Below are positions 8,793-17,196 of a stretch of 61,009 nt of DNA, piece after piece (within the stretch, counting starts at the first letter, position 1; each line of letters starts with the position of its first letter). This stretch comes from Gammaproteobacteria bacterium (GTDB taxonomy: Bacteria; Pseudomonadota; Gammaproteobacteria; Porifericomitales; Porifericomitaceae). The notes beneath the pieces are model-generated. The model was not told the origin of the DNA, ran no database searches, and worked only from the letters and a program-made list of their open reading frames with translations. The stretch is from assembly GCA_028817255.1 (NCBI GenBank), contig JAPPQA010000027.1:1-61009 (forward strand). Reading direction: 5' to 3'. Made by a program: the position numbers and the translations under genes.

Positions 8793-10441
8793 GAACGGGG
8801 ACGCAGAGGCGCGTATGCGTATTCCTGGGGCAATTCGTCGCCCAGCGGGAAATTCTCCAGGCGCATGGTGTGGTAGCGTCGGAAGTAGGAGGCCACGCGG
8901 CGCCGGATGCCCGAGTCGTACTCCGGTTGAACGCAAAGGACGCGGCCGCCGCGCGGCGCGGCGTCCAGCACCTGGCCGCGTCGGACAATCAGGCGCCCGT
9001 CCTTGAAGACGTATTCCGGACTGGCGAACATGCGCTCCGCGTCGCGTTGCGGGCGATAGACGGCAATGTCCGCTACGGCGCCGACCCCCAGGTGACCGCG
9101 TTCGCTCAGACCCAGGCTGCGGGCTGGCCCTGCCCGAGTGATAATGGCGATCTCGTAGAGACTGTACTCGCGGGAGATGGCGCCGAGGTGGCTGGCGCGC
9201 GCGGCCTCCGGGTGGATGGCAGCCAGGCAGTCATTGCGGAATCCGCGGTCCATCAGCAGCCGGATCAGCCGCGGGTAGGAGGAGAAAGGGGCGCCGTTGG
9301 GGTGGTCCGTGGTCAGGAAGATGCGCCAGGGATCGTTTACCAGGAGGAACAATTCGAGCCCGATCGCCCATTGCAGGGCATTGACGTAACTGCTGTCGCG
9401 GTAGCGGAAAGGCATTACGCCGCAGCCTGCGTCGCACTCGATGTCCGCGCACGCCCAGCGACGCGGGTGGGCGTACCGATGCCCGGCGTATTGCTGCATG
9501 GTGTCTCCGGAGGCGGTCAGGGTCTGGCCAAACATCGCTTGGCCCACATCTACCGAGATGCCGGGTTGCCCGTTGATCGCCTCCGCCAGCCGGGCGGCGC
9601 CGGAGGAGAAGCCCCGGTCTCCTTCCGTCCCGTAACTGTGGAATTGCAGATGGGTCAGGTGCAACGGCAGCCCCTCTGCCGCGGCGATGGTGCGCAGCGT
9701 GGTCTCCACGTTTCCGGGCGCACCCAGGTTGCAACCATGCAGGTGCAGGGGATGGTGGAGGCCGAGTTCCCGCACTGCCCGCGCCAAGGCCAGGAGGATG
9801 CGGCGGGGCGTCAATCCGTAGCGGCGGTTCGGTTGATCCAGATCGAGCCGGCGCTGGTTGAACTTGAAGGCATGGATGCCGCCCGGATTAACGGCCTTGA
9901 CCGCGATGGAGCGTGTCGCCTGCAGCATCCAGGCCACATAGTCGCACACCGATTGCGGTTCGCTGCCGGCACGCAGCAGGCGCAACAAGAAATCGTCGTT
10001 GCCGAGCAATACGTAGCTGCCCTTGTCCAGCAGCGGGATATCGGCGAACTCCAGGTGTACCTGGCGGGCGTTGCTGGGCAGCATGGCCGGCTCGAAGCAA
10101 GATGTGTAGCCCATCTGGGCGTAGCGGTAGCCGATGGCCGCGGCGGTGGGCGCCGCCATGCCTCCCCCCGCCTGTGTCCGGCGGCCGCGCCGCAGCGGAT
10201 GCTGCCGCTGATCTTCAGGCAACAGCAAGCGCCCCAGGGCCATTTTGCCGCCGCCGATATGCGTATGGATGTCTATGCCTCCCGGCATGACGACCCGTTC
10301 CCGCAGGTCGTATTCTCTACTTGCCGCCGCTTTGCCGCGGGGCGGGGCGACGATGCGCCCGGCATCTATGTATAGGTCGCGAACGCGCCCGTTTATGCCG
10401 TTATGCGGATCGTACAGCCGTCCGCCGCGCAGCCGGATCAT
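8789..10441 (-). CDS. fhcA: Formyltransferase/hydrolase complex subunit A
   Basis: This 550-residue amidohydrolase-fold protein (dihydroorotase/urease superfamily) is homologous to archaeal formylmethanofuran dehydrogenase subunit A. It hydrolyses formyl-methylofuran to formate. The binuclear metal site is suggested by the HxH motif in GGIDIHTHIGG, by histidines in PLHLHGCNLGAPGN and LTHLQFHSYG, and by the late aspartate in FLTTDHPNGAPF. The ATG at 10441 is chosen because it overlaps the fhcB stop (ATGA) and begins at the conserved MIRLRGGRLYDP. The gene lies between fhcB and fhcD in one operon. Confidence 0.94.
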   Translation of the reverse strand: MIRLRGGRLYDPHNGINGRVRDLYIDAGRIVAPPRGKAAASREYDLRERVVMPGGIDIHTHIGGGKMALGRLLLPEDQRQHPLRRGRRTQAGGGMAAPTAAAIGYRYAQMGYTSCFEPAMLPSNARQVHLEFADIPLLDKGSYVLLGNDDFLLRLLRAGSEPQSVCDYVAWMLQATRSIAVKAVNPGGIHAFKFNQRRLDLDQPNRRYGLTPRRILLALARAVRELGLHHPLHLHGCNLGAPGNVETTLRTIAAAEGLPLHLTHLQFHSYGTEGDRGFSSGAARLAEAINGQPGISVDVGQAMFGQTLTASGDTMQQYAGHRYAHPRRWACADIECDAGCGVMPFRYRDSSYVNALQWAIGLELFLLVNDPWRIFLTTDHPNGAPFSSYPRLIRLLMDRGFRNDCLAAIHPEAARASHLGAISREYSLYEIAIITRAGPARSLGLSERGHLGVGAVADIAVYRPQRDAERMFASPEYVFKDGRLIVRRGQVLDAAPRGGRVLCVQPEYDSGIRRRVASYFRRYHTMRLENFPLGDELPQEYAYAPLRPRS

Positions 10442-11751
10442 GGTCCGTACCCGGCAGGCAGGGCAGAGGCGATTTCCTCCAGGGTTTCGGCTACTCCCGG
10501 GTGGGATGGCGGCGCCGCGCCGTCCGCCAGCGGCAGCACGACCGAGCCGTCGCAACGGAACAACATTCCCTTTGCCTCGACCCCCGGGGTAGCCACCGGC
10601 AGATATACTTCCGCCTTTCGGGGGGCCGGGGTGTCGGGGCGCAACAGCAGTATCCGCGGCACGGAAGAGCGCGGCGGGCGGCGGCTGCCGTCAAAAGCGG
10701 ATATCCAAAGCAGGGCGTCTGCTTCGCCCCGGGCCAGCAGCCGCTCCGTCGAGTAACGCGTTGCGTTATGTTCGGGATACCCCTGCCGAAAGCTGACGCG
10801 CAGAGGATATCCGCTTTGCCAGAGGCAGACATTGAGGGCCGTGGCGCCGCCGTCACTGCCGCCCAACGGCAAGGCGGCAAACCGGGTGTGGACATTTAAG
10901 CTCCGCAATAACTCCTGGAAGGCGCGGATATGCAGGTCCGCCTGGGCGGCGGGAAGCTGTGCCGGCTCCCATACCATGACCCCGTAGCGGGCCGTCCGCA
11001 GCATTTGCGCCAGGCGCCGCCACCGAGTCAGCGGTATGCCCGCCGCCGTCTCCGCCTGCAGCCGGACTTCGCGCACCAAGGCGGTAAGCACGGCGGCGGT
11101 CTCGGCCAGGGCGTGACCCGGCACCGGGAAGTGCAAGGGCAGGCGCCCCGTGGGCGAGCGACCGCTGCGCGGGTCCAGATCGCGGCCCAGATAGATTAAC
11201 CGCGGTTCGCATCCCCTACGGTCCAGCGCATGCCGGTTCCAGACCATGCGCTCCAGAAAGCGGGGATAGCGCGTGCCGGGGTCGCTGCCCGCGAATACCA
11301 GGAGGTCGGCACGGTTGCGAAGCTCGGTCAAGGTCGTGGCAAAACCGCCTTCTTCCTGCATGGCCCGGGTCGCCGCGGCGATCCCGTCGCCGTTCATGTG
11401 ATCGAGTACCCCGCCCAGTCTCTCGGCCAGCCGCAGTGCGGCCTGCATCCCGGCCACGTCTGTCCCCAGGCCGGCGAACAGAGGTTGGCTGGCCGCCGCG
11501 AGCAACTCGGCGGCGCGGCGGCATGCCGCCGCCCAGTCTGCCCGCCGCCCGCGCAGCATAGGTGTCGCGCGCCGACGGGAAGAACATGCAAACCCCCGTT
11601 GTGCCCGCGGGCAATGGGGCAACCGCAGGTGTTGGGCGCCGTCCCTGCGCCGCTCGAGGACCAGGTCGTCGCAGAGCAGGGAACAGAAAGGGCAGGTAAT
11701 GGGCGTGGACGCAGACGTTGCCGATTGAATCCGCATATAGGTATTATGCAT
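10438..11751 (-). CDS. fhcB: Formyltransferase/hydrolase complex subunit B
   Basis: This 437-residue protein is related to the molybdopterin-binding subunit B of archaeal formylmethanofuran dehydrogenase. In bacteria this subunit is believed to have lost redox function and to serve within the hydrolytic Fhc complex. The N-terminal motif ITCPFCSLLCDD is the family's cysteine cluster. The ATG at 11751 has CAGGAG 8 nt upstream. A later ATG at 11736 (MRIQSATS) is possible. It is the first gene of the leftward fhc-fdh operon and faces the mptG-like gene across a 338-nt divergent region. Confidence 0.92.
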   Translation of the reverse strand: MHNTYMRIQSATSASTPITCPFCSLLCDDLVLERRRDGAQHLRLPHCPRAQRGFACSSRRRATPMLRGRRADWAAACRRAAELLAAASQPLFAGLGTDVAGMQAALRLAERLGGVLDHMNGDGIAAATRAMQEEGGFATTLTELRNRADLLVFAGSDPGTRYPRFLERMVWNRHALDRRGCEPRLIYLGRDLDPRSGRSPTGRLPLHFPVPGHALAETAAVLTALVREVRLQAETAAGIPLTRWRRLAQMLRTARYGVMVWEPAQLPAAQADLHIRAFQELLRSLNVHTRFAALPLGGSDGGATALNVCLWQSGYPLRVSFRQGYPEHNATRYSTERLLARGEADALLWISAFDGSRRPPRSSVPRILLLRPDTPAPRKAEVYLPVATPGVEAKGMLFRCDGSVVLPLADGAAPPSHPGVAETLEEIASALPAGYGP

Positions 11752-12089
11752 GTTTGCGGCTCCTGAGTATCGGGAGAGTTTATCGGCGTATATTGCAGTA
11801 GCGGACTCCCGGAGACCATATGTTGTCATACGCAATGTTGGCGGTTACGCCTTTCCTTTGCCCTTCGCTTCATTCCCGCGCCTCGTAAAGTGCGCGTGCG
11901 GCTGGTTATGGCGCGTGCCTTTCCTGCCGATCGTTGCTGCTCGCGCGGCACGGGGCGCAAGGGCTAGTCGGGGACGGAGGAGAAAGATGGATTTGCAGGA
12001 AAATAGGTGCCGGAAGCGTTGGCGCCATGGTCTCTGGGGCCGCTTTCCCGCGGCACGGCCTGTGCCCGGGGGCAGGTCGGAGGAATAGG
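11752..12089. promoter_or_regulatory. Divergent control region between fhc-fdh and mptG-mch-fae operons
   Basis: This 338-nt gap must contain the start signals for both main C1 operons, because transcription leaves it in both directions. I see the fhcB Shine-Dalgarno (about 11760) and the SD GGAGGA (12079-12084) for the rightward gene. The part near fhcB (11770-11840) is moderately AT-rich and includes CATATG and GTATATTGC. No -35/-10 pair is convincing on either strand. Open frames crossing the region show no family resemblance. Confidence 0.5.
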
Positions 12090-13160
12090 GTGGTGCGCCC
12101 CGGACACCGGTTCCGTCCTGGGTCGGCGCCCGTGGCCCCGGATGGCAAGGCGTTACGGGTCGCTGCGACGGAGGTCTCCGTCATCGCCCCGGCACGCCTG
12201 CATATGGGGTTTTTTGGTCTCCAGGGCGGGGGACCGGGCCGCTGTTTCGGCAGCTTAGGGCTGACCCTGGCGGACCTGGCGCTTCGGCTACGGGTCCGGC
12301 AGGCCCTGCGGTTACAGGTCCGCGGGCCGATGGCGGGCCGGGTTCGCGAGGTGGTGGAGTCCTTGTGCGTGCATCTGGATTTGCCGCAAAGCATGGAAAT
12401 TGTTGTAGAGAAAGCGATTCCACCGCATATGGGGCTGGGCTCCGGGACGCAGTTGGCGCTGGCTGTGGGCAGTGCCGTCCTGCGTCTGCACGGAATGCAG
12501 ATGCCGCCTGCGGAGCTGGCGTCCTTGTTGGGACGGGGAAAGCGCTCCGGGATTGGTGTGGGCGCTTTTTGTTACGGAGGTCTGTTGGCCGACGGGGGCA
12601 GTGGCGCCGCCACTGTCGTGCCGCCCGTGGTCAGTCGTCTTGAATTCCCCGAAGAATGGCGGTTGTTGCTGATGCTGGATCATTCCCGGCATGGCTTCAG
12701 CGGCAACCGTGAACGGCGCTCCTTCGAATCCTTGCCTGAGCTGCCCATGACCACAGTCTCCCACTTGTGCAGACTGGTGCTCCTGCAGGCGTTGCCGGCG
12801 GTCTGCGAGCGCCGCATCCAGGATTTCGGCGCCGCCATCGGGGAAATCCAGCAGATCCTGGGTGGCCATTTTGCCGCGGTGCAGGGCGGTTCCTATACTA
12901 GCCCCGAGGTCGCGGCGGCGATGCGCTGGTTGGTCGCCGAAGGCGCGGCCGGGGTAGGGCAGAGTTCCTGGGGGTCCACGGGTTTTGCCTTGTTTCCTTC
13001 CGAAGAGCAGGCCTCGGGAGTTTTGCGGCAGGGCCTTATCCGCTGGCGCGGGCATGCGCAGCTGGAATTGCGAATGGTATCCGGGCGCAACCGCGGCGCC
13101 GAAATTGAGGAGGGCGAGCCCGCTACCGGCGTTAAGTCTTCCCGGCGCCCTGCCTGTTGA
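12090..13160 (+). CDS. mptG: Beta-ribofuranosylaminobenzene 5'-phosphate synthase-like (GHMP family)
   Basis: This 356-residue GHMP-kinase-fold protein resembles beta-RFAP synthase. That enzyme condenses a p-aminobenzoate-type substrate with PRPP in the first committed step of methanopterin synthesis. Visible hallmarks are the N-terminal VIAPARLHMGFFGL, the phosphate-loop-like IPPHMGLGSGTQLALAVG and the downstream GKRSGIGVGAF. The start is GTG at 12090 (a second GTG follows at once); GGAGGA lies about 6 nt upstream, and a longer frame would add an unrelated 52-residue leader. It heads the rightward operon that also encodes mch and fae, which fits supply of the H4MPT cofactor. Confidence 0.87.
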   Translation: MVRPGHRFRPGSAPVAPDGKALRVAATEVSVIAPARLHMGFFGLQGGGPGRCFGSLGLTLADLALRLRVRQALRLQVRGPMAGRVREVVESLCVHLDLPQSMEIVVEKAIPPHMGLGSGTQLALAVGSAVLRLHGMQMPPAELASLLGRGKRSGIGVGAFCYGGLLADGGSGAATVVPPVVSRLEFPEEWRLLLMLDHSRHGFSGNRERRSFESLPELPMTTVSHLCRLVLLQALPAVCERRIQDFGAAIGEIQQILGGHFAAVQGGSYTSPEVAAAMRWLVAEGAAGVGQSSWGSTGFALFPSEEQASGVLRQGLIRWRGHAQLELRMVSGRNRGAEIEEGEPATGVKSSRRPAC

Positions 13161-13188
13161 AGATTGCCGGGGAGACAGGGCCAAAATT

Positions 13189-14316
13189 ATGGCACGATTG
13201 TTGATCCTTGCCGCCAGTGCCCGGGCACTGGCGCAAGCGGCCCGGCGCGCGAGCCTGCGGGTACAAGTCGCGGATGCCTTCGCCGACGAAGATACCGCGT
13301 CCTGCGCCGAGCGCTTGTGGCATATTCCGGAATTACTGGGGGACTCCGAAGAACGCTTGCTGGAGGCGGTAGAGCCGCTATTGGCAGCTCGGCCGCGGGT
13401 CATTGTCGGGGGGGGGCTTGAGGCGTGGCCGCGCTTATTATGCGAACTGGAGCGGCGCGCGGAGTTGCTGGGCACTTCAAGCGAACTCTGGCTTAACATT
13501 AATAAACAGTTATTTAATAGGAACTTAAAAGATAAATATAATCTGCATACCAGTATCGGTCGCCGGCCATCTAGAGGAGACTGGCTGGTCAAACGAACTG
13601 GCGGCAGCGGCGGCTGTAGGGTGCGGCCATGGTGTCCTGGCGAGGCGCTGCTTCCCGGGGAGTACCTGCAAAAACGTTTTCCGGGGCGGCCCCGTTCCGT
13701 AGTGTTCCTTGCCGATGGCAGGCGGGCCGTCCTGCTGGGGAGCAATACGCTGTATTCCCTGGCGCCGGAACGCGGCGATTTCCGCTATGCGGGCGCGATC
13801 AACCAAGCCCGCCTGCCCGCTGCGCTGGAGCGCGGCTTGCCGGAACGGGTGGATGCCCTGGTACGGGAAACCGGACTGCGCGGGCTTTGCGGCCTGGATT
13901 TTTTCGCAGCTCCGGACGGCAGCTTGCGTCTCCTGGAGATCAACCCGCGTCCTACAGCGACCTGCGAATTGCACGAACGGCCGCCGGGGCTGTTGCGGTG
14001 GCATATCCTGGCCTGTCAGGGGCGCCTGCCGCGCCGGATGCCCGCACTCCCGTTACGGCCTCCGGTAGTAGGGCAGAGCGTCTGCTACGCTGGCAAGGGT
14101 TTCGTTTTGCCTGCCGATTGGCGCTGGCCCTCATGGACGGCGGACCGGCCGCGGCCTGGCGCCTGGATAGCGGCCGGCCAGCCGGTATGCAGCCTGTACG
14201 CGCGGGCGGCAAGCGAAACCCGGGTAAAATCTCTACTGGCGGCACGTCAGGCGCGGCTGGTCATGGCCCTGCGTCTGCGTGGTTTGTCGCCGCTGGCGAT
14301 CCCGGCCGTGTGCTAA
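13189..14316 (+). CDS. COG2232-like ATP-grasp ligase of the H4MPT cluster
   Basis: This 375-residue ATP-grasp protein has an N-terminal pre-ATP-grasp segment (MARLLILAASARALAQAARR and VADAFADEDT). The nucleotide-binding region includes DWLVKRTGGSGG, the Q/K-rich strand YLQKRF and the metal-binding EINPRPTATCELHE. Such ligases join a carboxylate to an amine through an acyl phosphate. Homologues occur in H4MPT/methylofuran gene clusters, but to my knowledge the substrate is unresolved. The ATG at 13189 follows GGGGAGA. Positions 13493-13544 inside the gene are about 15% GC, unlike the flanks, and encode an Asn/Lys/Leu-rich stretch just before WLVKR. A role in methylofuran or methanopterin side-chain assembly is inferred from context. 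Confidence 0.75.
   Translation: MARLLILAASARALAQAARRASLRVQVADAFADEDTASCAERLWHIPELLGDSEERLLEAVEPLLAARPRVIVGGGLEAWPRLLCELERRAELLGTSSELWLNINKQLFNRNLKDKYNLHTSIGRRPSRGDWLVKRTGGSGGCRVRPWCPGEALLPGEYLQKRFPGRPRSVVFLADGRRAVLLGSNTLYSLAPERGDFRYAGAINQARLPAALERGLPERVDALVRETGLRGLCGLDFFAAPDGSLRLLEINPRPTATCELHERPPGLLRWHILACQGRLPRRMPALPLRPPVVGQSVCYAGKGFVLPADWRWPSWTADRPRPGAWIAAGQPVCSLYARAASETRVKSLLAARQARLVMALRLRGLSPLAIPAVC
13493..13544 (+). other. AT-rich patch inside the ATP-grasp gene
   Basis: By direct count these 52 nt contain 8 G or C (about 15%), against well over 60% on either side. The patch stays in frame and uses AT-rich synonymous codons (TTA Leu, AAT Asn, AAA Lys, TTT Phe, TAT Tyr) that are scarce in neighbouring genes. 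No repeat or inverted repeat bounds it. Confidence 0.6.
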
Positions 14317-14356
14317 GAAAAAATAAATTTTTATTTAGGTTTATAAGAATTAATTA

Positions 14357-15334
14357 ATGGATAAACTTAGTATTAGTGCCGGGGCAATGCCATTGTTGCG
14401 CTCCTTGCGGGAGGAACAGGAGTCACTGCGGATTGCGGTTCATTCGCCTCCTGGCGGCGCTGCGATCATAGATGCCGGCATTGAGGTCCCGGGCAGCCTG
14501 GAAGCAGGCAGACGTATTGCGGAGATCTGTTTGGGGGGGCTGGCCCGGGTAGATATACGGGCAGGTGCCGGGCTGAGGCATTGGCCCTGGGAGGTGGACG
14601 TGCGTAGCGCCAGCCCCGTCGTTGCCTGCCTGGGGAGCCAGTATGCCGGCTGGAAGCTGTCTCACGGTAGCGGCAAGGATGGTTTTTTCGCCCTGGGATC
14701 GGGACCGGCCCGGGCCTTGGGCAGCAAGGAGCCTTTGTTTCAGGAATTGGGCTACCGGGACCGGGCTAGCGAGAGCGTTCTGGTATTGGAGACGGATCGT
14801 TTGCCCCCGGAAGAACTGGTGCTGGAGATTGCCGAGGCATGTAGTTTGCGGCCGGAGTCCCTTAGCTTGATTCTGACCCCTACCACATGCCTGAGCGGCG
14901 CTGTGCAGATTGTCGCCCGGGTACTGGAGACGGCCTTGCACAAAGCGCACGAACTGCGCTTCCCGCTGTCCGGGATCGTGGACGGCATGGGCAGCGCCCC
15001 CCTGTGTCCGCCGGCCCCGGAGCAGCTCGTCGCTATGGGCCGCAGCAACGATGCCATCCTCTTTGCCGGCCGGGTACATTTGTTCGTCGCCGCCGGCGAT
15101 GAGGAGGCGCGGGAACTGGCCGAGCGGCTGCCCAGCAGTGCCTCGCGCGATTACGGTAAACCTTTTGCCCAGGTATTCCGAGAGGCGGAGTTCGACTTTT
15201 ACCGAATAGACCCGATGCTGTTCGCCCCTGCTTGGGTGGCGGTCACCTCCCTCGTCACGGGCCGCACTTTTCACTCCGGCAGGCGGGACGAGGAGCTGCT
15301 GGACCGTTCTTTCGGCTCTCCCGGCGGTGTCTAG
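14357..15334 (+). CDS. mch: Methenyl-H4MPT cyclohydrolase
   Basis: This 325-residue enzyme hydrolyses 5,10-methenyl-H4MPT to formyl-H4MPT, linking methylene-H4MPT oxidation to the Fhc complex. Length and blocks such as VACLGSQYAGWKLSH, FFALGSGPARAL, LTPTTCLSGAVQIVARVLETA and KPFAQVFREAEFDFY are typical of Mch. The ATG at 14357 follows a roughly 40-nt AT-only leader (14317-14356) with a TATAAG sequence but only weak SD potential. The stop overlaps the next gene. The neighbouring fae and fhc genes confirm the pathway. Confidence 0.95.
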   Translation: MDKLSISAGAMPLLRSLREEQESLRIAVHSPPGGAAIIDAGIEVPGSLEAGRRIAEICLGGLARVDIRAGAGLRHWPWEVDVRSASPVVACLGSQYAGWKLSHGSGKDGFFALGSGPARALGSKEPLFQELGYRDRASESVLVLETDRLPPEELVLEIAEACSLRPESLSLILTPTTCLSGAVQIVARVLETALHKAHELRFPLSGIVDGMGSAPLCPPAPEQLVAMGRSNDAILFAGRVHLFVAAGDEEARELAERLPSSASRDYGKPFAQVFREAEFDFYRIDPMLFAPAWVAVTSLVTGRTFHSGRRDEELLDRSFGSPGGV

Positions 15335-16253
15335 CGAGGTCTCCGGCCGCCATATCGTCGTCTTTGCGGAGGAGATCGGCTGGCATGGGCGCCGCCTGAA
15401 GGAGGCATTTGCCCGCTTGGGCGGGCGCGTTTCTTTCCTTTCCCTGAGCGATTGCCGCCTGGAGTGGGGCGCGGGGCGCCAGGGACTTCATTTGCCGGGG
15501 CGGCGCCCGCGGATGCCGGCAGGCGTGCTGGTGCGCGGTATCCCTACAGGTACTCTGGAGCAGGTGATCCTGCGACTGGACTTGCTGCACGACCTGCAGG
15601 CGCGGGGAATACCGGTATGTAATCCCCCTCGCGCGATCGAACACACGGTGGACAAGGCCATGACGAACATTCTTTTGCGGCGTGCCGGTTTGCCTACCCC
15701 CGCTACCTGGATTTGCGAATCGGAGCGGCAGGCGCAGGAACTTTGCGAACGGGAGTGGGAGGCCGGCAGCAAGGTGGTCCTCAAGCCGTTGTTCGGCTCT
15801 CAAGGCCGGGGGTTGCGGTTGCTGGAACCTGGCGTACCTCTGCCAAGGGAGGGAGAATCGGAATTCCGCGGGGTCTATTACCTGCAACGGTTGGTCGAGC
15901 ACGCTGGGGAGGAAGCGCGCGATATCCGCGTATTGGTGATCGGCGGTCGGGCGCGCGCCGCGATGCTGCGGCGCAATACATGTTGGATTACCAACCGGGC
16001 CCAGGGAGGACGTTGCGAACCGGTTCCCTTGGAACCCCGGCTTTGCCGTTTGGCTGAGGCGGCGGCACAGACGCTGGCGGTGGATTACGCGGGGGTGGAC
16101 CTGATTGCTGGGGCGGACGAGCGGCTCTGCCTGTTGGAGGTGAACGGCATCCCGGCTTGGCAGGGGCTGCAGCGCACCTGTTCCCTGGATATCGCTGCCT
16201 TGTTGGCCGGGCACATGCGGGCCAGGATGCAGACGGCGGGGACCTGGGCTTGA
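15327..16253 (+). CDS. RimK-family ATP-grasp ligase (MptN-like)
   Basis: This 308-residue alpha-L-glutamate ligase-type ATP-grasp protein shows the RimK layout. It has PPRAIEHTVDKAMTNILLRR before the ATP-binding domain, KVVLKPLFGSQGRGLRLL (lysines contacting ATP), YYLQRLV, and the metal-binding DYAGVDLIAG...LLEVNGIPAW. In methanogens MptN adds glutamate to tetrahydromethanopterin. By position between mch and fae this gene may modify H4MPT or methylofuran in a similar way; that is inference. The start is GTG at 15327, overlapping the mch stop by 8 nt, with no clear Shine-Dalgarno. Confidence 0.8.
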   Translation: MSSEVSGRHIVVFAEEIGWHGRRLKEAFARLGGRVSFLSLSDCRLEWGAGRQGLHLPGRRPRMPAGVLVRGIPTGTLEQVILRLDLLHDLQARGIPVCNPPRAIEHTVDKAMTNILLRRAGLPTPATWICESERQAQELCEREWEAGSKVVLKPLFGSQGRGLRLLEPGVPLPREGESEFRGVYYLQRLVEHAGEEARDIRVLVIGGRARAAMLRRNTCWITNRAQGGRCEPVPLEPRLCRLAEAAAQTLAVDYAGVDLIAGADERLCLLEVNGIPAWQGLQRTCSLDIAALLAGHMRARMQTAGTWA

Positions 16254-17194
16254 GGCGGGAGAGCGGGAGTCCGTCGGACACCCTGCCGGCCGCTCCGCCG
16301 GGAGTCGCTATCGCGCCGCGGCTAGTGCGCGCCTGCTTCGCGGCGGATGTTATGGCGCTCAAGCCGGGCAACGTCAGCCGCTATGCCGCTGGCCACGGGA
16401 TGCGGGCAGAGGATTTCCTGCGTAGCGGCACTGTGGTCAGTCCGATTCTTTGCGAGCGCGCCCGGTCGGTGGGGGAGCGTATCTTGCGGGCCGTGCAGGC
16501 CACCATGCGGCAGGTGGGCTGCAACACGAACTTGGGGATGCTGCTACTCTTCGCCCCGCTGATTCGGGCAGCCGAAGAAGCGCCGGCAGGCGGGTTGGCG
16601 GGCCTGCGGCAGGCGCTGGCGAAGACCCTGGCCGATCTGCGGGGAGTGGAGGGGGAGCGAATTTTCCGCGCCATTCGCGAGGCCCGGCCCGGAGGGCTGG
16701 GCAGCAGCCGGCGCTACGATGTCCGCTCCGCCTCTGGTCATGAACTACTGGAGGCGATGCGCCATGCCCGCCGCCGCGACCGCATTGCTCTGCAGTACGT
16801 GAGCGGCTATGAGGACATATTTTCCTCCGGGATTCCCTGTTTTTCTAAAGCGCTGGCCCGCTATGGGGATGTAGAGTGGGCGTTGACAATGTGTTATATT
16901 GAGTTCTTGTGCAGCTTCGCCGATAGTCACGTATGTCGCAGGCACGGAAGGGCGGCGGCCGAAGCATTGTGCGGCAAGGCATTGAGGATGCGGCAGGCAT
17001 TGCTGGTCCGCGAAGATCCTCGGGATTGCCTGCCCGCGTTGTTGCAGCTTGACGGTGAGCTGAAAGGGGCGCGCATCAATCCTGGCACCAGCGCCGATTT
17101 AGCGGCGGCCAGCCTCTTGGCTTGGCGCCTGGTGCACGGAGACGGCGCGTTACCGCAAGATACTGGTAACGATAACTGTCATGGAGGGAAGTGA
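16250..17194 (+). CDS. CitG/MdcB-like (triphosphoribosyl-dephospho-CoA synthase family) protein
   Basis: The 314-residue product belongs to the CitG/MdcB family (COG1767 type). Visible motifs are ALKPGNVSRYAAGHGM near the N-terminus, VGCNTNLGMLLLFAPL in the middle and RINPGTSADLAAASLL near the end. Classical members make the prosthetic-group precursor of citrate or malonate lyase, but no lyase gene is nearby. Homologues in C1 clusters co-occur with H4MPT genes and probably use a related nucleotide or phosphoribosyl chemistry, which I cannot define. The best start is TTG at 16250, overlapping the upstream TGA. A GTG further in (RLVRACF) would remove only the non-conserved leader. Confidence 0.78.
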   Translation: MRRESGSPSDTLPAAPPGVAIAPRLVRACFAADVMALKPGNVSRYAAGHGMRAEDFLRSGTVVSPILCERARSVGERILRAVQATMRQVGCNTNLGMLLLFAPLIRAAEEAPAGGLAGLRQALAKTLADLRGVEGERIFRAIREARPGGLGSSRRYDVRSASGHELLEAMRHARRRDRIALQYVSGYEDIFSSGIPCFSKALARYGDVEWALTMCYIEFLCSFADSHVCRRHGRAAAEALCGKALRMRQALLVREDPRDCLPALLQLDGELKGARINPGTSADLAAASLLAWRLVHGDGALPQDTGNDNCHGGK

Positions 17195-17196
17195 AA

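Noticed and set aside
8870..10375. 501-codon plus-strand frame opposite fhcA
   Set aside because: Antisense to fhcA, which has intact metal-binding motifs and ATGA overlaps with its neighbours.
12312..13745. 477-codon minus-strand frame across the mptG-like and ATP-grasp genes
   Set aside because: It spans two convincing genes on the other strand and is low-complexity Ser/Arg/Pro-rich, typical of an antisense shadow.
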